Assembly: GCF_024343575.1 (NCBI RefSeq)
Contig: NZ_RJUA01000001.1
Span: 124,001-188,000, forward strand
Direction of reading: 5' to 3'
From: Lacihabitans sp. LS3-19
Lineage (GTDB): Bacteria; Bacteroidota; Bacteroidia; Cytophagales; Spirosomataceae
Length of the DNA: 64,000 nt
The notes beneath the pieces were generated by a model, which searched no databases, was not told the DNA's origin, and saw nothing but the letters and a program-made list of their open reading frames with translations. Each line of letters begins with the position of its first letter. Position 1 is the stretch's first letter. The position numbers and the translations under genes are program-made. Of the stretch, positions 1 through 8,767 are shown one piece after another.

Positions 1-239
1 CTTCTTTTGTAAGAACTACCTTTACAATTTCACAAACTAAGACGAAAAGTCGTTTTTTTAGGTTTAAAAATATCGAAGGGGTATTTGAAGTTATTGATAA
101 AAGCCAAATAAAGGGTAAAAGAATAGCTCTGGTGGATGATGTTTTAACAACTGGGTCAACTATTGAAGAAGCAGGAAATGCATTGTTAGGTGCTGGATGT
201 ATGGAACTGTATATAATAACAATAGCCGCGGCTTATTAA
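1..239 (+). CDS. ComF family phosphoribosyltransferase, C-terminal part (5' end outside window)
   Basis: An open frame runs in from the left edge (first full codon at base 3) and ends in TAA. It holds the PRPP-binding signature of type I phosphoribosyltransferases, ALVDDVLTTGST, preceded by a TISQTKTKSRFFRF stretch like the T-x-x-Q-x-x-x-x-R segment before the PRPP site in ComF/GntX proteins. The family is linked to DNA uptake or purine salvage, and the exact substrate is unknown. Only about 78 residues are visible. It converges on gldJ, and its last codons lie inside the shared terminator stem. Confidence 0.75.
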   Translation, partial: SFVRTTFTISQTKTKSRFFRFKNIEGVFEVIDKSQIKGKRIALVDDVLTTGSTIEEAGNALLGAGCMELYIITIAAAY

Positions 240-254
240 TAAACCGCGGCTATT
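221..254. terminator. bidirectional intrinsic terminator between comF-like gene and gldJ
   Basis: Perfect 11-bp inverted repeat AATAGCCGCGG / CCGCGGCTATT around a 12-base AT-rich loop, followed by a T-rich run on the + side (CTATTTT) and an A/T-rich run on the other. It lies between two convergent genes, and its left arm overlaps the last codons and stop of the upstream gene. Confidence 0.8.
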
Positions 255-271
255 CTATTTTAATTAAGTAA

Positions 272-1540
272 TTACAGTTTCTTAGTTCCTTTTGGACCTA
301 CTGATATCATTGCACATCTAAAACCGATTGTAGAAGTGGATGAATCTTGCTCAAGGTATCTTCTTGTTCCTGGAGATAACCAGTAAGCGATATCATTCCA
401 TGAACCACCTTTATAAACTCTCATTTTGTTGTCTATCAATGAGTTAAAGTTCTCTTTGTCATAAAGTTTTGCCTCGTCTTGGAAGTCACTTCTACGAATA
501 GGATTCAGGTCATTAAAGTCTTGGTAAGAACCTTGACGGTATAAGTCATAAACCCATTCGTTTACGTTTCCGGCCATATTATAAAGGCCAAAATCATTCG
601 GAGTAAACGAATATACCTCAGCAGTAATGATGTTTTGGTCGTTTAGTTTACCTGCTATACCCGCATAGTCACCTCTACCTCTCTTGAAGTTGGCCATCAT
701 GTTACCTTTATTTTTTCCTTTAGACTTACGCATAGCCGAACCATCCCAAGGGTAAATTCTTTGATTAGATTGGTTTTCGTCAAGATATTGCGTTCCAATC
801 ATACTTTTAGCAGCATATTCCCATTCTGCCTCAGTTGGCAAACGGAAATCAGGAATATTGATACCTGTTTCGATTGGCACTCTACCTGTTACTTTTGGAG
901 CGGCAGCAGCTTCAGCAGCAGCACCTTTCTTTTTCTTTCCGAAAGGCAAGCCTATTTTTTTCTTAGACCCATCTCCATATTTTGCAGATAATCCCGCATT
1001 TACGACTGCAGATCTCCATTTACAATAATCGTTTGCTTGTACCCAAGAAACACCCACTACTGGATAATTTCTAAAGCCAGGATAACGAAGATATTGATCA
1101 ACGTATTGATCGTTAAATGACATTTCATTCGCCCAAACGGTAGTATCTGGCATGGCTGACTGAACAAACTCTCTTGTAGAATCTTGGCTTACCGAAAACA
1201 AGTATTCTAAATAATCGATGTTTGCAATTTCAGTTTCGTCCATGTAAAACGAAGCCACAGTAACCGTACGTTCGATGTTGTCTCTTGTGTAAGTTACATC
1301 TTCCTCAAGAGTACCCATTGTGAAACGCCCACCTTCTATAAATACCATGTTAGGACCAGCGGGTTGTCCAGCAAAATCATTTACTTGGAAGCCTTCCTTT
1401 CCTTTTTTGGCGTAAGCTTGGCCAGTTGTTCGGCTTTTGCTGCCTGGATGTAAGCTGGTAGCTTTTTTACCTTTGCTACAAGAGGTAGCTACAAAAAGAG
1501 AAAGTGTAAGAATTGTTACACTGAAAATAAGTCTCTTCAT
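272..1540 (-). CDS. gldJ: gliding motility / type IX secretion lipoprotein GldJ
   Basis: This 422-residue protein has a lipoprotein signal peptide ending at Cys21 (VATSC) and a formylglycine-generating-enzyme-like (SUMF1) domain from about residue 60 to the end. The segments GDYAGIAG, NDFGLYNMAGNVNEWVYD and GFRCAM are typical of the GldJ/GldK group. GldJ is an outer-membrane lipoprotein needed for gliding and for stability of the GldKLMN type IX secretion machinery in Flavobacterium. The GDY-GIAG and S-NDFGLYNMAGNV run favours GldJ over GldK. The enzyme-type fold is probably non-catalytic here. The low-complexity KKKKGAAAEAAAAPK insert near residue 200 is unusual. It is followed downstream by the shared terminator and preceded by mfd on the same strand. 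Confidence 0.8.
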   Translation of the reverse strand: MKRLIFSVTILTLSLFVATSCSKGKKATSLHPGSKSRTTGQAYAKKGKEGFQVNDFAGQPAGPNMVFIEGGRFTMGTLEEDVTYTRDNIERTVTVASFYMDETEIANIDYLEYLFSVSQDSTREFVQSAMPDTTVWANEMSFNDQYVDQYLRYPGFRNYPVVGVSWVQANDYCKWRSAVVNAGLSAKYGDGSKKKIGLPFGKKKKGAAAEAAAAPKVTGRVPIETGINIPDFRLPTEAEWEYAAKSMIGTQYLDENQSNQRIYPWDGSAMRKSKGKNKGNMMANFKRGRGDYAGIAGKLNDQNIITAEVYSFTPNDFGLYNMAGNVNEWVYDLYRQGSYQDFNDLNPIRRSDFQDEAKLYDKENFNSLIDNKMRVYKGGSWNDIAYWLSPGTRRYLEQDSSTSTIGFRCAMISVGPKGTKKL

Positions 1541-1593
1541 TCTTTTTTTATTTTGTTTTCTGCGAATTAAAACACAAAAATAGTTTAAATTTT

Positions 1594-4500
1594 TTAACTA
1601 GAACTTTTATCATCGCCTATGTGAGCAACAATTTTATCAAACAACGCATTGATATTGTTAATATTATGAGCATTCTCTGCAGAAAATATTAATTTGTCTT
1701 TGATTTGTTTCAAACTGCACTCTTTTGGATGCAATTTTATGTAATCAAGAATTTTGCCAAACTTATCCGTTTGATAATAATCTTGGTGCTTTTCTGAAAC
1801 GAAATATCCTTTGAGGATATTATTTTTAAGTGTTATTTTTTCAAAACCTATGAATTCAGCCTTCCAACGCACTTTTACGACCCTAAAAAGTTCTTCTACC
1901 TCAGTTGGTAATTTTCCAAACCTATCTACCAAAGATTTTGAAAAATTACTGAGTTCTTCCTCATTTTTTAAATCATCGATGGAATTATACACCGAAAGTC
2001 TTTCTGAAATGTTTGCGATGTAATATTCTGGTATTAAAATTTGAAGGTCGGTTTCTATTTGGCAATCTTCAATTTTGAAAGTTTTCTGAGATAACTCGCC
2101 TTCAAAAAGACTCTTAAATTCATTTTCTTTTAATTCAGAAACGGCTTCATCAAGGATTTTATGGTACATATCGTATCCTAAGTCGTTTACAAAGCCACTT
2201 TGCTCGGCACCTAAAAGATTACCTGCTCCACGAATATCCAAATCTCGCATGGCAACTTTGAAGCCATCACCTAAATCTGTGAACTCTTCGAGAGTTTGAA
2301 GTCTTTTGCGAGCATCTTTGGTAAGTCCAGATGATGGTGGTCCCAGGAGAAAGCAATAGGCTTTTTTGTTTGATCGCCCTACCCTACCCCGCATTTGGTG
2401 AAGATCGGAAAGCCCAAACATGTGGGCTTGATTAATAATGATAGTGTTGGCGTTTGGAATATCAAGTCCAGACTCAATGATATTGGTGGAAATCAAGATG
2501 TTTATCTCATTTTCAATGAAACGCATCATCACTTTTTCAAGTTTATCTCCTTCCATTTGGCCATGTGCCACACCTATTTTGGCTTCGGGAACTAATCTAT
2601 AGATGATATTTGCAATAGACTCAATGTCATTTACTCTGTTATGAACAAAAAATACTTGTCCTCCCCTATTCAGCTCATAGCTAATAGCATCTCGAATTAT
2701 TTCTTCTTTGAAAACTTCGACTTGTGTAGTTACTGGTTGTCTATTGGCTGGTGGAGTAGCAATAACGGACAAATCTCTAGCACCCATAAGTGAAAAATGG
2801 AGAGTTCGAGGGATTGGCGTGGCTGTAAGCGTTAAAACATCCACATTGAGTTTGAGCTCTTTGATTCTGTCTTTTGACTTTACCCCAAATTTTTGTTCTT
2901 CATCTATTATTAGAAGTCCGAGGTTTTTAAATTCTATGTTTTTGTTAAGTAGCTTATGCGTGCCTATTACTATATCTACTTTGCCTTCTTTTAGACCTTT
3001 CAGAGTTTTGGTGTTGTCTGCTGCAGATTTAAATCTATTCAAATAATCTACGTTTACAGGCATTTTTGCTAGTCTTTCAGAAAATGTACGGTGATGCTGC
3101 ATAGCCAAAATAGTAGTAGGCACCAAAATGGCCACTTGTTTGGAGTCATTTACGGCTTTAAATGCTGCCCTAATCGCAACTTCAGTTTTACCAAAGCCCA
3201 CATCACCACAGACAAGTCTGTCCATTGGATATGGTTTTTCCATATCTTCTTTAACTTTGGCAGTAGCAGAGGCCTGGTCAGGTGTGTCTTCATACATAAA
3301 AGACGACTCTAGTTCTATTTGAAGGTAAGTATCTGGTGAAAAAGCAAAACCATGAACCTCTCTCCTCTTGGCATAAAGGGCAATTAGTTCTTTGGCTATG
3401 TCTTTTACTTGCCTTTTGGCTTTAGATTTTTTGTTTTCCCAATCTCCCGAGCCCAGTTTGCTCATGTTTGGAGCATCGCCTTCTTTGCCCGAATATTTGG
3501 CGATTTTGTGTAAACTGTGGATGTTGATATACAAAAGGTCGTTGTCTTTGTAAACCAATCTTATGGCTTCTTGTTTTTTACCACCAACATCTATGGTTTC
3601 CATTCCGGCAAAACGGCCAATTCCATAATCAACGTGAGTAACGTAATCTCCTGTTTGTAAGGTTTTTAACTCTTTTATTGTTAGAGCTTTGGACTTTGAA
3701 TGTCGGTCTTTTTCTTTGAAACGATTGAGTCTTTCGAATATCTGGTGGTCGGTATAAACCAGAATTTTGTTTTGTACGTCAATAAAGCCTTCTCTTAAAT
3801 TGGTATAAACCGAAAGAAATCGAATAGTTGGGTTGATTTCTGTAAAAATGGTTTCGAGTCTATTGAGCTGTTTTAGTGATGCCGAACTTATATAGCAGCT
3901 GTAGCCATTGCTTTGGTTTTCAGCTATATCATTGATTAGTAGCGTGAAATCTTTGTGAAAAGAAGGTTGTGGCTTAGAAGAATATGTTATTTTTTCTGAA
4001 CCTTTGAATTGACTTTTTCTACCAAATTCAACGATTGAATAGTTTTTTATAAAATCAGAAACTTGTTTTTTTGTTAAAAATGAATGATCAGGTTTTAACA
4101 ATAAATTGATATCACCACCTTTTGCCTGGTTTGTATCATATATTTCAGTGATTCTATTTAAGTTTTCGTCTACCCTATCCAAAATAAAGGCAAAGTCTTT
4201 TATCCAAAAAGTAGATTTTTCGGGAATGAAACTAAAAATAGGTACTGTTTCCTCGAAACGGAGTTTTTCGTGAATGTTAGGCACAATACTTATGGCTTCA
4301 ATATTTTGATTAGAAAGCTGGGTTTCAGTGTCAAAAATACGGATACTTTCTATTTCATCGCCAAAGAGCTCTACTCTGTATGGCGTATCTGCAGCATAAG
4401 AATATACGTCAAAAATACCACCACGAATAGCAAATTGGCCAGGTTCGTATACAAAATCTGTCTTTTCGAAATCGTAGGAAACCAACATTTCGGTTACGAA

Positions 4501-4965
4501 ATTCAAATCTAGGGTGTCCCCTACTTTTATACGTAAAGTGTTGGCTACAAGAGTTTTTTTGCTAATAACTTTTTCTGCAATTGCTTCAGGATAGCTTACG
4601 ATTAAAAGAGGTTCTGAGGAGTTGTTTAGTTTATTTAGCAGCTCAGCTCTTTGTATAACATTCGCATTATCTATTTCTTCGTATTCGTACGGTCTTTTAA
4701 ACGAAGCTGGGAAATAGGCGATATTTGGACTTTCAAAGCCAAAGATATTTTGGAGGTCATTAAAAAAATAGAGGGCGTCTTCTTTATCTGATTGAATAAT
4801 GAGTGTCGTATGCGGGTCTTTTTGAAATACTGCCGCAGCTAAAACTGCATCAAGACTCCCAGATGTGCCTTCTAGGTGTAAATTAGGGTGAGTTTTTTGA
4901 GCCAGAATCAAATTCTGGACAAAACTGTCTTCGGTGTATATTTTTAGGAAATCCTGTGAGTTCAA
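1594..4965 (-). CDS. mfd: transcription-repair coupling factor (Mfd)
   Basis: At 1123 residues it has normal Mfd length. The order of domains is a degenerate UvrB-like N-terminal module (about 1-350), a CarD-like RNA-polymerase-interacting domain (about 436-500, with QTGDYVTHVDYGIGRF), a RecG-type translocase and a C-terminal TRCF domain. Walker A is GDVGFGKT at 588-595 and Walker B is DEEQ at 689-692. TATPIPRT and the arginine motif RGRVGRS are present. The protein displaces RNA polymerase stalled at lesions and recruits UvrA in the cytoplasm. No key residue appears lost. It stands as a single gene with about 50 bases to gldJ downstream. Confidence 0.97.
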   Translation of the reverse strand: MNSQDFLKIYTEDSFVQNLILAQKTHPNLHLEGTSGSLDAVLAAAVFQKDPHTTLIIQSDKEDALYFFNDLQNIFGFESPNIAYFPASFKRPYEYEEIDNANVIQRAELLNKLNNSSEPLLIVSYPEAIAEKVISKKTLVANTLRIKVGDTLDLNFVTEMLVSYDFEKTDFVYEPGQFAIRGGIFDVYSYAADTPYRVELFGDEIESIRIFDTETQLSNQNIEAISIVPNIHEKLRFEETVPIFSFIPEKSTFWIKDFAFILDRVDENLNRITEIYDTNQAKGGDINLLLKPDHSFLTKKQVSDFIKNYSIVEFGRKSQFKGSEKITYSSKPQPSFHKDFTLLINDIAENQSNGYSCYISSASLKQLNRLETIFTEINPTIRFLSVYTNLREGFIDVQNKILVYTDHQIFERLNRFKEKDRHSKSKALTIKELKTLQTGDYVTHVDYGIGRFAGMETIDVGGKKQEAIRLVYKDNDLLYINIHSLHKIAKYSGKEGDAPNMSKLGSGDWENKKSKAKRQVKDIAKELIALYAKRREVHGFAFSPDTYLQIELESSFMYEDTPDQASATAKVKEDMEKPYPMDRLVCGDVGFGKTEVAIRAAFKAVNDSKQVAILVPTTILAMQHHRTFSERLAKMPVNVDYLNRFKSAADNTKTLKGLKEGKVDIVIGTHKLLNKNIEFKNLGLLIIDEEQKFGVKSKDRIKELKLNVDVLTLTATPIPRTLHFSLMGARDLSVIATPPANRQPVTTQVEVFKEEIIRDAISYELNRGGQVFFVHNRVNDIESIANIIYRLVPEAKIGVAHGQMEGDKLEKVMMRFIENEINILISTNIIESGLDIPNANTIIINQAHMFGLSDLHQMRGRVGRSNKKAYCFLLGPPSSGLTKDARKRLQTLEEFTDLGDGFKVAMRDLDIRGAGNLLGAEQSGFVNDLGYDMYHKILDEAVSELKENEFKSLFEGELSQKTFKIEDCQIETDLQILIPEYYIANISERLSVYNSIDDLKNEEELSNFSKSLVDRFGKLPTEVEELFRVVKVRWKAEFIGFEKITLKNNILKGYFVSEKHQDYYQTDKFGKILDYIKLHPKECSLKQIKDKLIFSAENAHNINNINALFDKIVAHIGDDKSSS

Positions 4966-5131
4966 ATGAAGTCCGTTTCTTGTGGTAAAAGTCTTTTATT
5001 GATTTATTACCGTTCTAAAAATTTATTATTGAAAAGCACTCAACAATACAGACAGTTTGTCTGCCAAAGTGAAAACTAAGGCAAAGATACTAAGAAAGAT
5101 GATTTTGAAGGAATTTTGTTTTTTTAAATTG

Positions 5132-5947
5132 TCAAGACATTCGCAAGATTCCTCTAAGATATCCAACAGATTCGGTTAGGCCATAAGCTGCATTTTCGGC
5201 ATCTCTTTCATATTCGACACTGAGAATACCTTCATATTTAAGTTCTTTTAGCACTTGAATGTACAACGGAATGTTCATTGCTCCTCGGCCAATTTCTACA
5301 TTTTCGGCTTTTGCATTTCGACTATCGAGGTCTTTAAGATGGAGGTCAAAGAGTCTGTCTCGATATTTTCTAAATTCAGCAGCGGGGTCTTCATTAAGTC
5401 TAAAAGTATGCCCAGTGTCAATACAAAGGCCTATTCTGGCATCCATGTTTTTGATTTTTTCATAGATGCTTGCTGGAGATGGGAAGATTTTGTCCTCAGG
5501 ACCATGGTTATGGATGGCTATTTTTATATCTGTGGCTTTCACCATTTCTTCCACTTTCTGCAATACATGATGCTCCGGAGCACCAACAATCATTTTAACG
5601 CCCGCATTTTGGGCATATTTGAAGTATTTTTCTACTTCTTCGTTGGTTTTCATGTAGATTACCCCAGCCGCATAGAGGTTTAGGCCATTGGATTTCATTT
5701 TTTCTGAAATGCTCTTGAGTTCATCTGCAGATGCATCAAAGGGTAAATGAAAGTTTTTGAGGCAGACGTCTTTAATAGCCAAGCGTTTCATTATTTCTAT
5801 GACTTGGTCTAATGAATATTTCCGCAAGGTGTAGGACGCCAAACCTATTTTTAGTCCTTGGAATTCGTAGGGTTTCTGGAAGTTTGCTTTAGTGCTTAGT
5901 GCCAATGTGCTTATTCCGAGGGTTTTAATAAATTGATTTCTTTTCAT
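5132..5947 (-). CDS. exported sugar phosphate isomerase/epimerase-like TIM-barrel protein
   Basis: A 271-residue xylose-isomerase-like TIM barrel of the sugar phosphate isomerase/epimerase family. The metal and active-site positions can be followed: HNHG near 147, CIDTGH near 177, DLHLKD near 199 and VEYE near the C-terminus. The first 25 residues (MKRNQFIKTLGISTLAL) form a signal-type segment, common in Bacteroidota members that carry a Tat-like leader. The substrate cannot be told. It is followed at its 5' side by a long non-coding region that carries a solo REP-like relic. Confidence 0.8.
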   Translation of the reverse strand: MKRNQFIKTLGISTLALSTKANFQKPYEFQGLKIGLASYTLRKYSLDQVIEIMKRLAIKDVCLKNFHLPFDASADELKSISEKMKSNGLNLYAAGVIYMKTNEEVEKYFKYAQNAGVKMIVGAPEHHVLQKVEEMVKATDIKIAIHNHGPEDKIFPSPASIYEKIKNMDARIGLCIDTGHTFRLNEDPAAEFRKYRDRLFDLHLKDLDSRNAKAENVEIGRGAMNIPLYIQVLKELKYEGILSVEYERDAENAAYGLTESVGYLRGILRMS

Positions 5948-6367
5948 TTTTGGGTTGAATTTTAGGAAAAACTATTTGTTTTCTTCTGAGGTCTGACCTT
6001 CGGTGAGTATTTAAAATTGAAATTTTAAAACTGTAGGACTTGTAAATCAATTAAATTCTGAAGATTTTATATATCATTTTAAAGTGATTTGGATTTTTTC
6101 TCAAGTTTCAACAGTTGTATTTCCAGAGGTAGCCGCAGATCATCATGCAAGATTAACAAGATCAACCCACGATAATATTTGATTATTACTTGATTTATTT
6201 TTAATAATATCCTCCAACTGATTAATTCATACAGCCGTTGTTCAAGATTTGTATTTTTCCGTAAATGCTAATGTAGAAGCAAATTCCTTCTCACTTCAGT
6301 CTTGCAAAATCTTAGAGAATTGCAATACGACAGCCTGATCCAAGATTCACATATAATGATTCTTAAG
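5948..6367. other. non-coding region, possibly decayed coding sequence
   Basis: About 420 bases without a credible gene. A single REP-like fragment sits at 5991-6007. The minus strand between about 6090 and 6290 gives short open stretches in changing frames that look like eroded coding DNA, but I could not assign a family. Confidence 0.4.
5991..6007. repeat. solo REP-like relic (GTCTGACCTTCGGTG core)
   Basis: The 17 bases match the core of the tandem REP units found 1.2 kb away around the RAYT gene (GTCTGACCTTCGGTGCTGAC). Only the left arm and the loop are preserved. Confidence 0.55.
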
Positions 6368-6661
6368 TCAAATAAGAATATTTTCTATTGATGTTTTTAA
6401 TTTAATAGCATCAAATTGAAGTTTTATATCTTTAGAGCCGGTGTTAGGATTTTCCTTTACTTTGAATTGAACCAAAGTATCAGCAGCAATTTTTGTGCCG
6501 TCAGGTAATGTAAAATATATCTCACCTAGTTTAGGAGTTACGGTGTATTCTTTATATGTTATTACTGGGGTCACTACTCCTCCACTTGGATTAGGTGCAT
6601 CTTTTTCGCAACTAGTAATAGATGGAGTCATTGCTCCTAACAAAATAGACGCTACAGCCAT
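6368..6661 (-). CDS. small putative lipoprotein with an in-frame UGA upstream of the apparent start
   Basis: A 97-residue product whose N-terminus is a hydrophobic run ending in SITSC, a plausible lipobox, followed by a Pro/Gly-rich linker and a short beta-rich domain. The ATG used here leaves the signal without a basic n-region. The same frame extends upstream through KLGSYTK, which would supply one, to a better-placed ATG at 6712. A UGA at 6703-6701 (codon 4) interrupts that extension. Either translation starts at the internal ATG, or the gene is a recent nonsense mutant, or the UGA is read through. The family was not recognised. Confidence 0.5.
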   Translation of the reverse strand: MAVASILLGAMTPSITSCEKDAPNPSGGVVTPVITYKEYTVTPKLGEIYFTLPDGTKIAADTLVQFKVKENPNTGSKDIKLQFDAIKLKTSIENILI

Positions 6662-6712
6662 TTTAGTATAACTACCTAGCTTACTAGTTTCTGTGCTTTG
6701 TCAATCAGTCAT

Positions 6713-7194
6713 TATTGCTTTTTCTGAGATGTTGTTATTTGTGTCTAAGGTAGACATCGGAGCAGGTCAGTATCCCAAAATTTTGTTTTTCATTTTTTTA
6801 ATAAAATTTAAAACCATTCTTTTTATATCCTGAAACTTGCTTTATTAATAATGAACCTCACCCTCTGCCCTCTCCACAGTAGAGGTAGCTTGCTTATATT
6901 CTATTTTTTGGCTTATTCTAGATTGGTAGTTGGAAAATTCTTTATGTTGCATCCCTGCAAGCACTCTTAAAGTTCTACTTGCCCAAAATCTCACCGAATA
7001 TAGGGTGTCTTGTGCATTTTTCTACTCTTAAACCTCATGAAGCCGAATAAAACCTATGGGCGGAGCGAATAAAACGTTTTGTTTCTAAATTCTGATTTTC
7101 ATCAGAAAAGGTTTCAAAGAACTGAATGTAAAAACGAATATAGGATTGTTTTTTAGATTTGCAAAATTTTTGAGAGAGAATTTGTTTTTCGGAG
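6713..7194. other. non-coding region upstream of the small lipoprotein gene
   Basis: No gene supported. It contains an A-rich segment just before the possible ATG at 6712, a CTCACCCTCTGCCCTCTCC run near 6848 of the kind often seen in repeated intergenic DNA, and otherwise AT-rich sequence leading into the REP array. Confidence 0.4.
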
Positions 7195-7458
7195 AATGTA
7201 GGTCAGCACCGCAGATCAGACTGGACAAAGATCAGTGTCTGACCTTCGGTGCTGACACTATTGGAGCGGTTTTGGTAATGTAGGTCAGAACCGCAGGTCA
7301 GACCGGACAAAGATCAGTGTCTGACCATCGGTGCTGACACTTTTGGAGGGGATCAGTGTCTGACCATCGGTGCTGACACTATTGGAGCGAATCAATGTCT
7401 GACCTTCGGTGCTGACACTATTGGAGCGGATTAGTGTCTGACCTTTGGTACTGACACT
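7195..7458. repeat. REP array: five 39-bp palindromic units plus two diverged units
   Basis: Units of the form GATCAGTGTCTGACC-wTCGGTGCTGACACT-wTTGGAGCG begin at 7230, 7312, 7351, 7390 and 7429. The last four are exactly 39 bp apart. Each contains a hairpin, GTGTCTGACC pairing with GGTGCTGACAC around a small loop. Two related units (7195-7229 and 7278-7312) carry GGTCAG-ACCGCAG-TCAGAC. The array ends three bases before the stop codon of the RAYT transposase gene, and more copies lie on its other side. Confidence 0.85.
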
Positions 7459-7460
7459 GT

Positions 7461-8045
7461 TTAGAAATCCTTCAAATATAAAATATCATCATATCCATTT
7501 GCAATATCTTCGAGGTCTGTATTAGTGTATTGAAATACTTCTTTTGAAATCTTTAAATCACAAACTCCTCCCTCGTTTTCATTTAATTGGTCTAAAAAAG
7601 AACTGTGTGTCCAATTTTTAAGATTTGATACCATTTTGGCTTCTAGAGGGTTAGCCAATACATATTTAAACACTTGTTTTATATATTTCGGGTCACCGTT
7701 ATCTACTAATTTATATTTGGTTTTTTGCCTAAATAAAGAACCAGTCCTTTTGTATTTTTTATTGAACTCTTGTGCATATTCACTAAGTAAAAGCCGAATA
7801 CCGTTGCTCAACAGGGTTAAATTTAAACTACCTATTTTGATGCTTTCTAGACTTTTCTCATTGGTTTGTATCAAAATATGAAAGTGATTTGGCATCAAAC
7901 AAAAAGCCAATAAATCACAATTTGGTTTTAACCAAAAGCGGAGTTTTTCTGTGAATCTTTGGTAGTCTGCCGTTTCTATAAATATTCGTTCTTTATTGTT
8001 GCCTTGGTTATAGATGTGGTAAATTGAATTGGGGAATAGGGGCAT
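7461..8045 (-). CDS. REP-associated tyrosine transposase (RAYT, Y1/HUH family)
   Basis: A 194-residue single-domain HUH protein of the IS200-like transposase_17 group. Near the start is YHIYNQGNNKERIF, the HUH motif is LMPNHFHILI near residue 54, and the catalytic-tyrosine helix region is YIKQVFKYVLANPLEA. RAYTs nick and rejoin single-stranded REP hairpins and are thought to mobilise them. They usually occur as single domesticated copies. Both flanks carry GTCTGACC/GGTGCTGAC palindromes, as expected for a RAYT and its cognate REPs. No truncation is seen. Confidence 0.9.
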   Translation of the reverse strand: MPLFPNSIYHIYNQGNNKERIFIETADYQRFTEKLRFWLKPNCDLLAFCLMPNHFHILIQTNEKSLESIKIGSLNLTLLSNGIRLLLSEYAQEFNKKYKRTGSLFRQKTKYKLVDNGDPKYIKQVFKYVLANPLEAKMVSNLKNWTHSSFLDQLNENEGGVCDLKISKEVFQYTNTDLEDIANGYDDILYLKDF

Positions 8046-8089
8046 GGTATTATAGGTTTTATATAAAATATTTTTTTGCCTGTTTGAAT

Positions 8090-8152
8090 TTTGGTACTGA
8101 CCTGAGTATGTCGGTCTGACCTTTGGTGCTGACCTGGTCGGTCTGACCTGAA
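8090..8152. repeat. REP-like repeats on the 5' side of the RAYT gene
   Basis: Contains TCGGTCTGACCTTTGGTGCTGACC, then GGTCGGTCTGACC, plus TTGGTACTGACC. These are the same half-sites as the 7195-7458 array but in a diverged arrangement, so the RAYT gene is bracketed by REP sequence. Confidence 0.75.
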
Positions 8153-8162
8153 TTTATAAAAA

Positions 8163-8756
8163 TCAGTCTTTAAATACACTTCCCAATGCCAAAGAAAACC
8201 TTGTCAAAACTCTTGAGGTTAGTGTGTCTTCTTCTATCAAAGGGCGGCGATTTACAAACTGATTGTTTTCCAAAAAGTATTGCCAGATTACTTTTTCGGT
8301 GGGGTCTACTATCCAATACTCCTCTACACCTGCCGCTTCGTAAAGTTCAAATTTGTATTTCATTTCTTTTTTTGTGTTGCCGGGAGAAAGTATCTCTACG
8401 ATGAGTTCAGGGGCACCATTACAACCTTTGTCGTCGAGTTTTCTTAAATCACAAACCACAGAAATATCAGGCTGAACAACGTTTTTAGCTTTTCTGTCGT
8501 CTTTTAGACCTTCTAACCTAACGTCAAAAGGAGCATAAAATACCTGACAAAGTTGGCCTTCTAGGTGCTTTCTAAATGCAAAACCGATGTCGGATGAAAT
8601 TTTTTGGTGTTGCCGGCTAGGTGCGGGCGACATTTTTAATATTTTTCCTTTCAGTAGTTCTACCCTCTCTTGAAATTTCCACGAGAAATAATCAGCATAG
8701 CTGTATGTCTTTTCAAGATCCAGTTGGCTTAAACTGGTAATTTCCATTTTATTCAT
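8163..8756 (-). CDS. Uma2 family (DUF820) endonuclease-like protein
   Basis: A 197-residue protein of the Uma2/DUF820 family, which has a PD-(D/E)XK nuclease fold. Family blocks seen are YSYADYFSW, FDVRL, VVQPDISVVCD, GAPELIVEILSPGNT, KFELYEAAGVEEYWIVDP. The catalytic candidates are Asp in QPD and Glu/Lys in E-I-L-S. The true biological role of the family is unknown. I start at the ATG at 8756 because a longer frame would run back through the 3' half of the adjacent tRNA. A closely similar paralog lies at 51051-51635. Confidence 0.85.
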   Translation of the reverse strand: MNKMEITSLSQLDLEKTYSYADYFSWKFQERVELLKGKILKMSPAPSRQHQKISSDIGFAFRKHLEGQLCQVFYAPFDVRLEGLKDDRKAKNVVQPDISVVCDLRKLDDKGCNGAPELIVEILSPGNTKKEMKYKFELYEAAGVEEYWIVDPTEKVIWQYFLENNQFVNRRPLIEEDTLTSRVLTRFSLALGSVFKD

Positions 8757-8767
8757 TATATAAATTG

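Noticed and set aside
7230-7458. Possible CRISPR array (regular 39-bp units)
   Set aside because: The units follow each other directly with no unique spacers, the hairpins match REP design, and a RAYT gene is adjacent. No cas genes are present.
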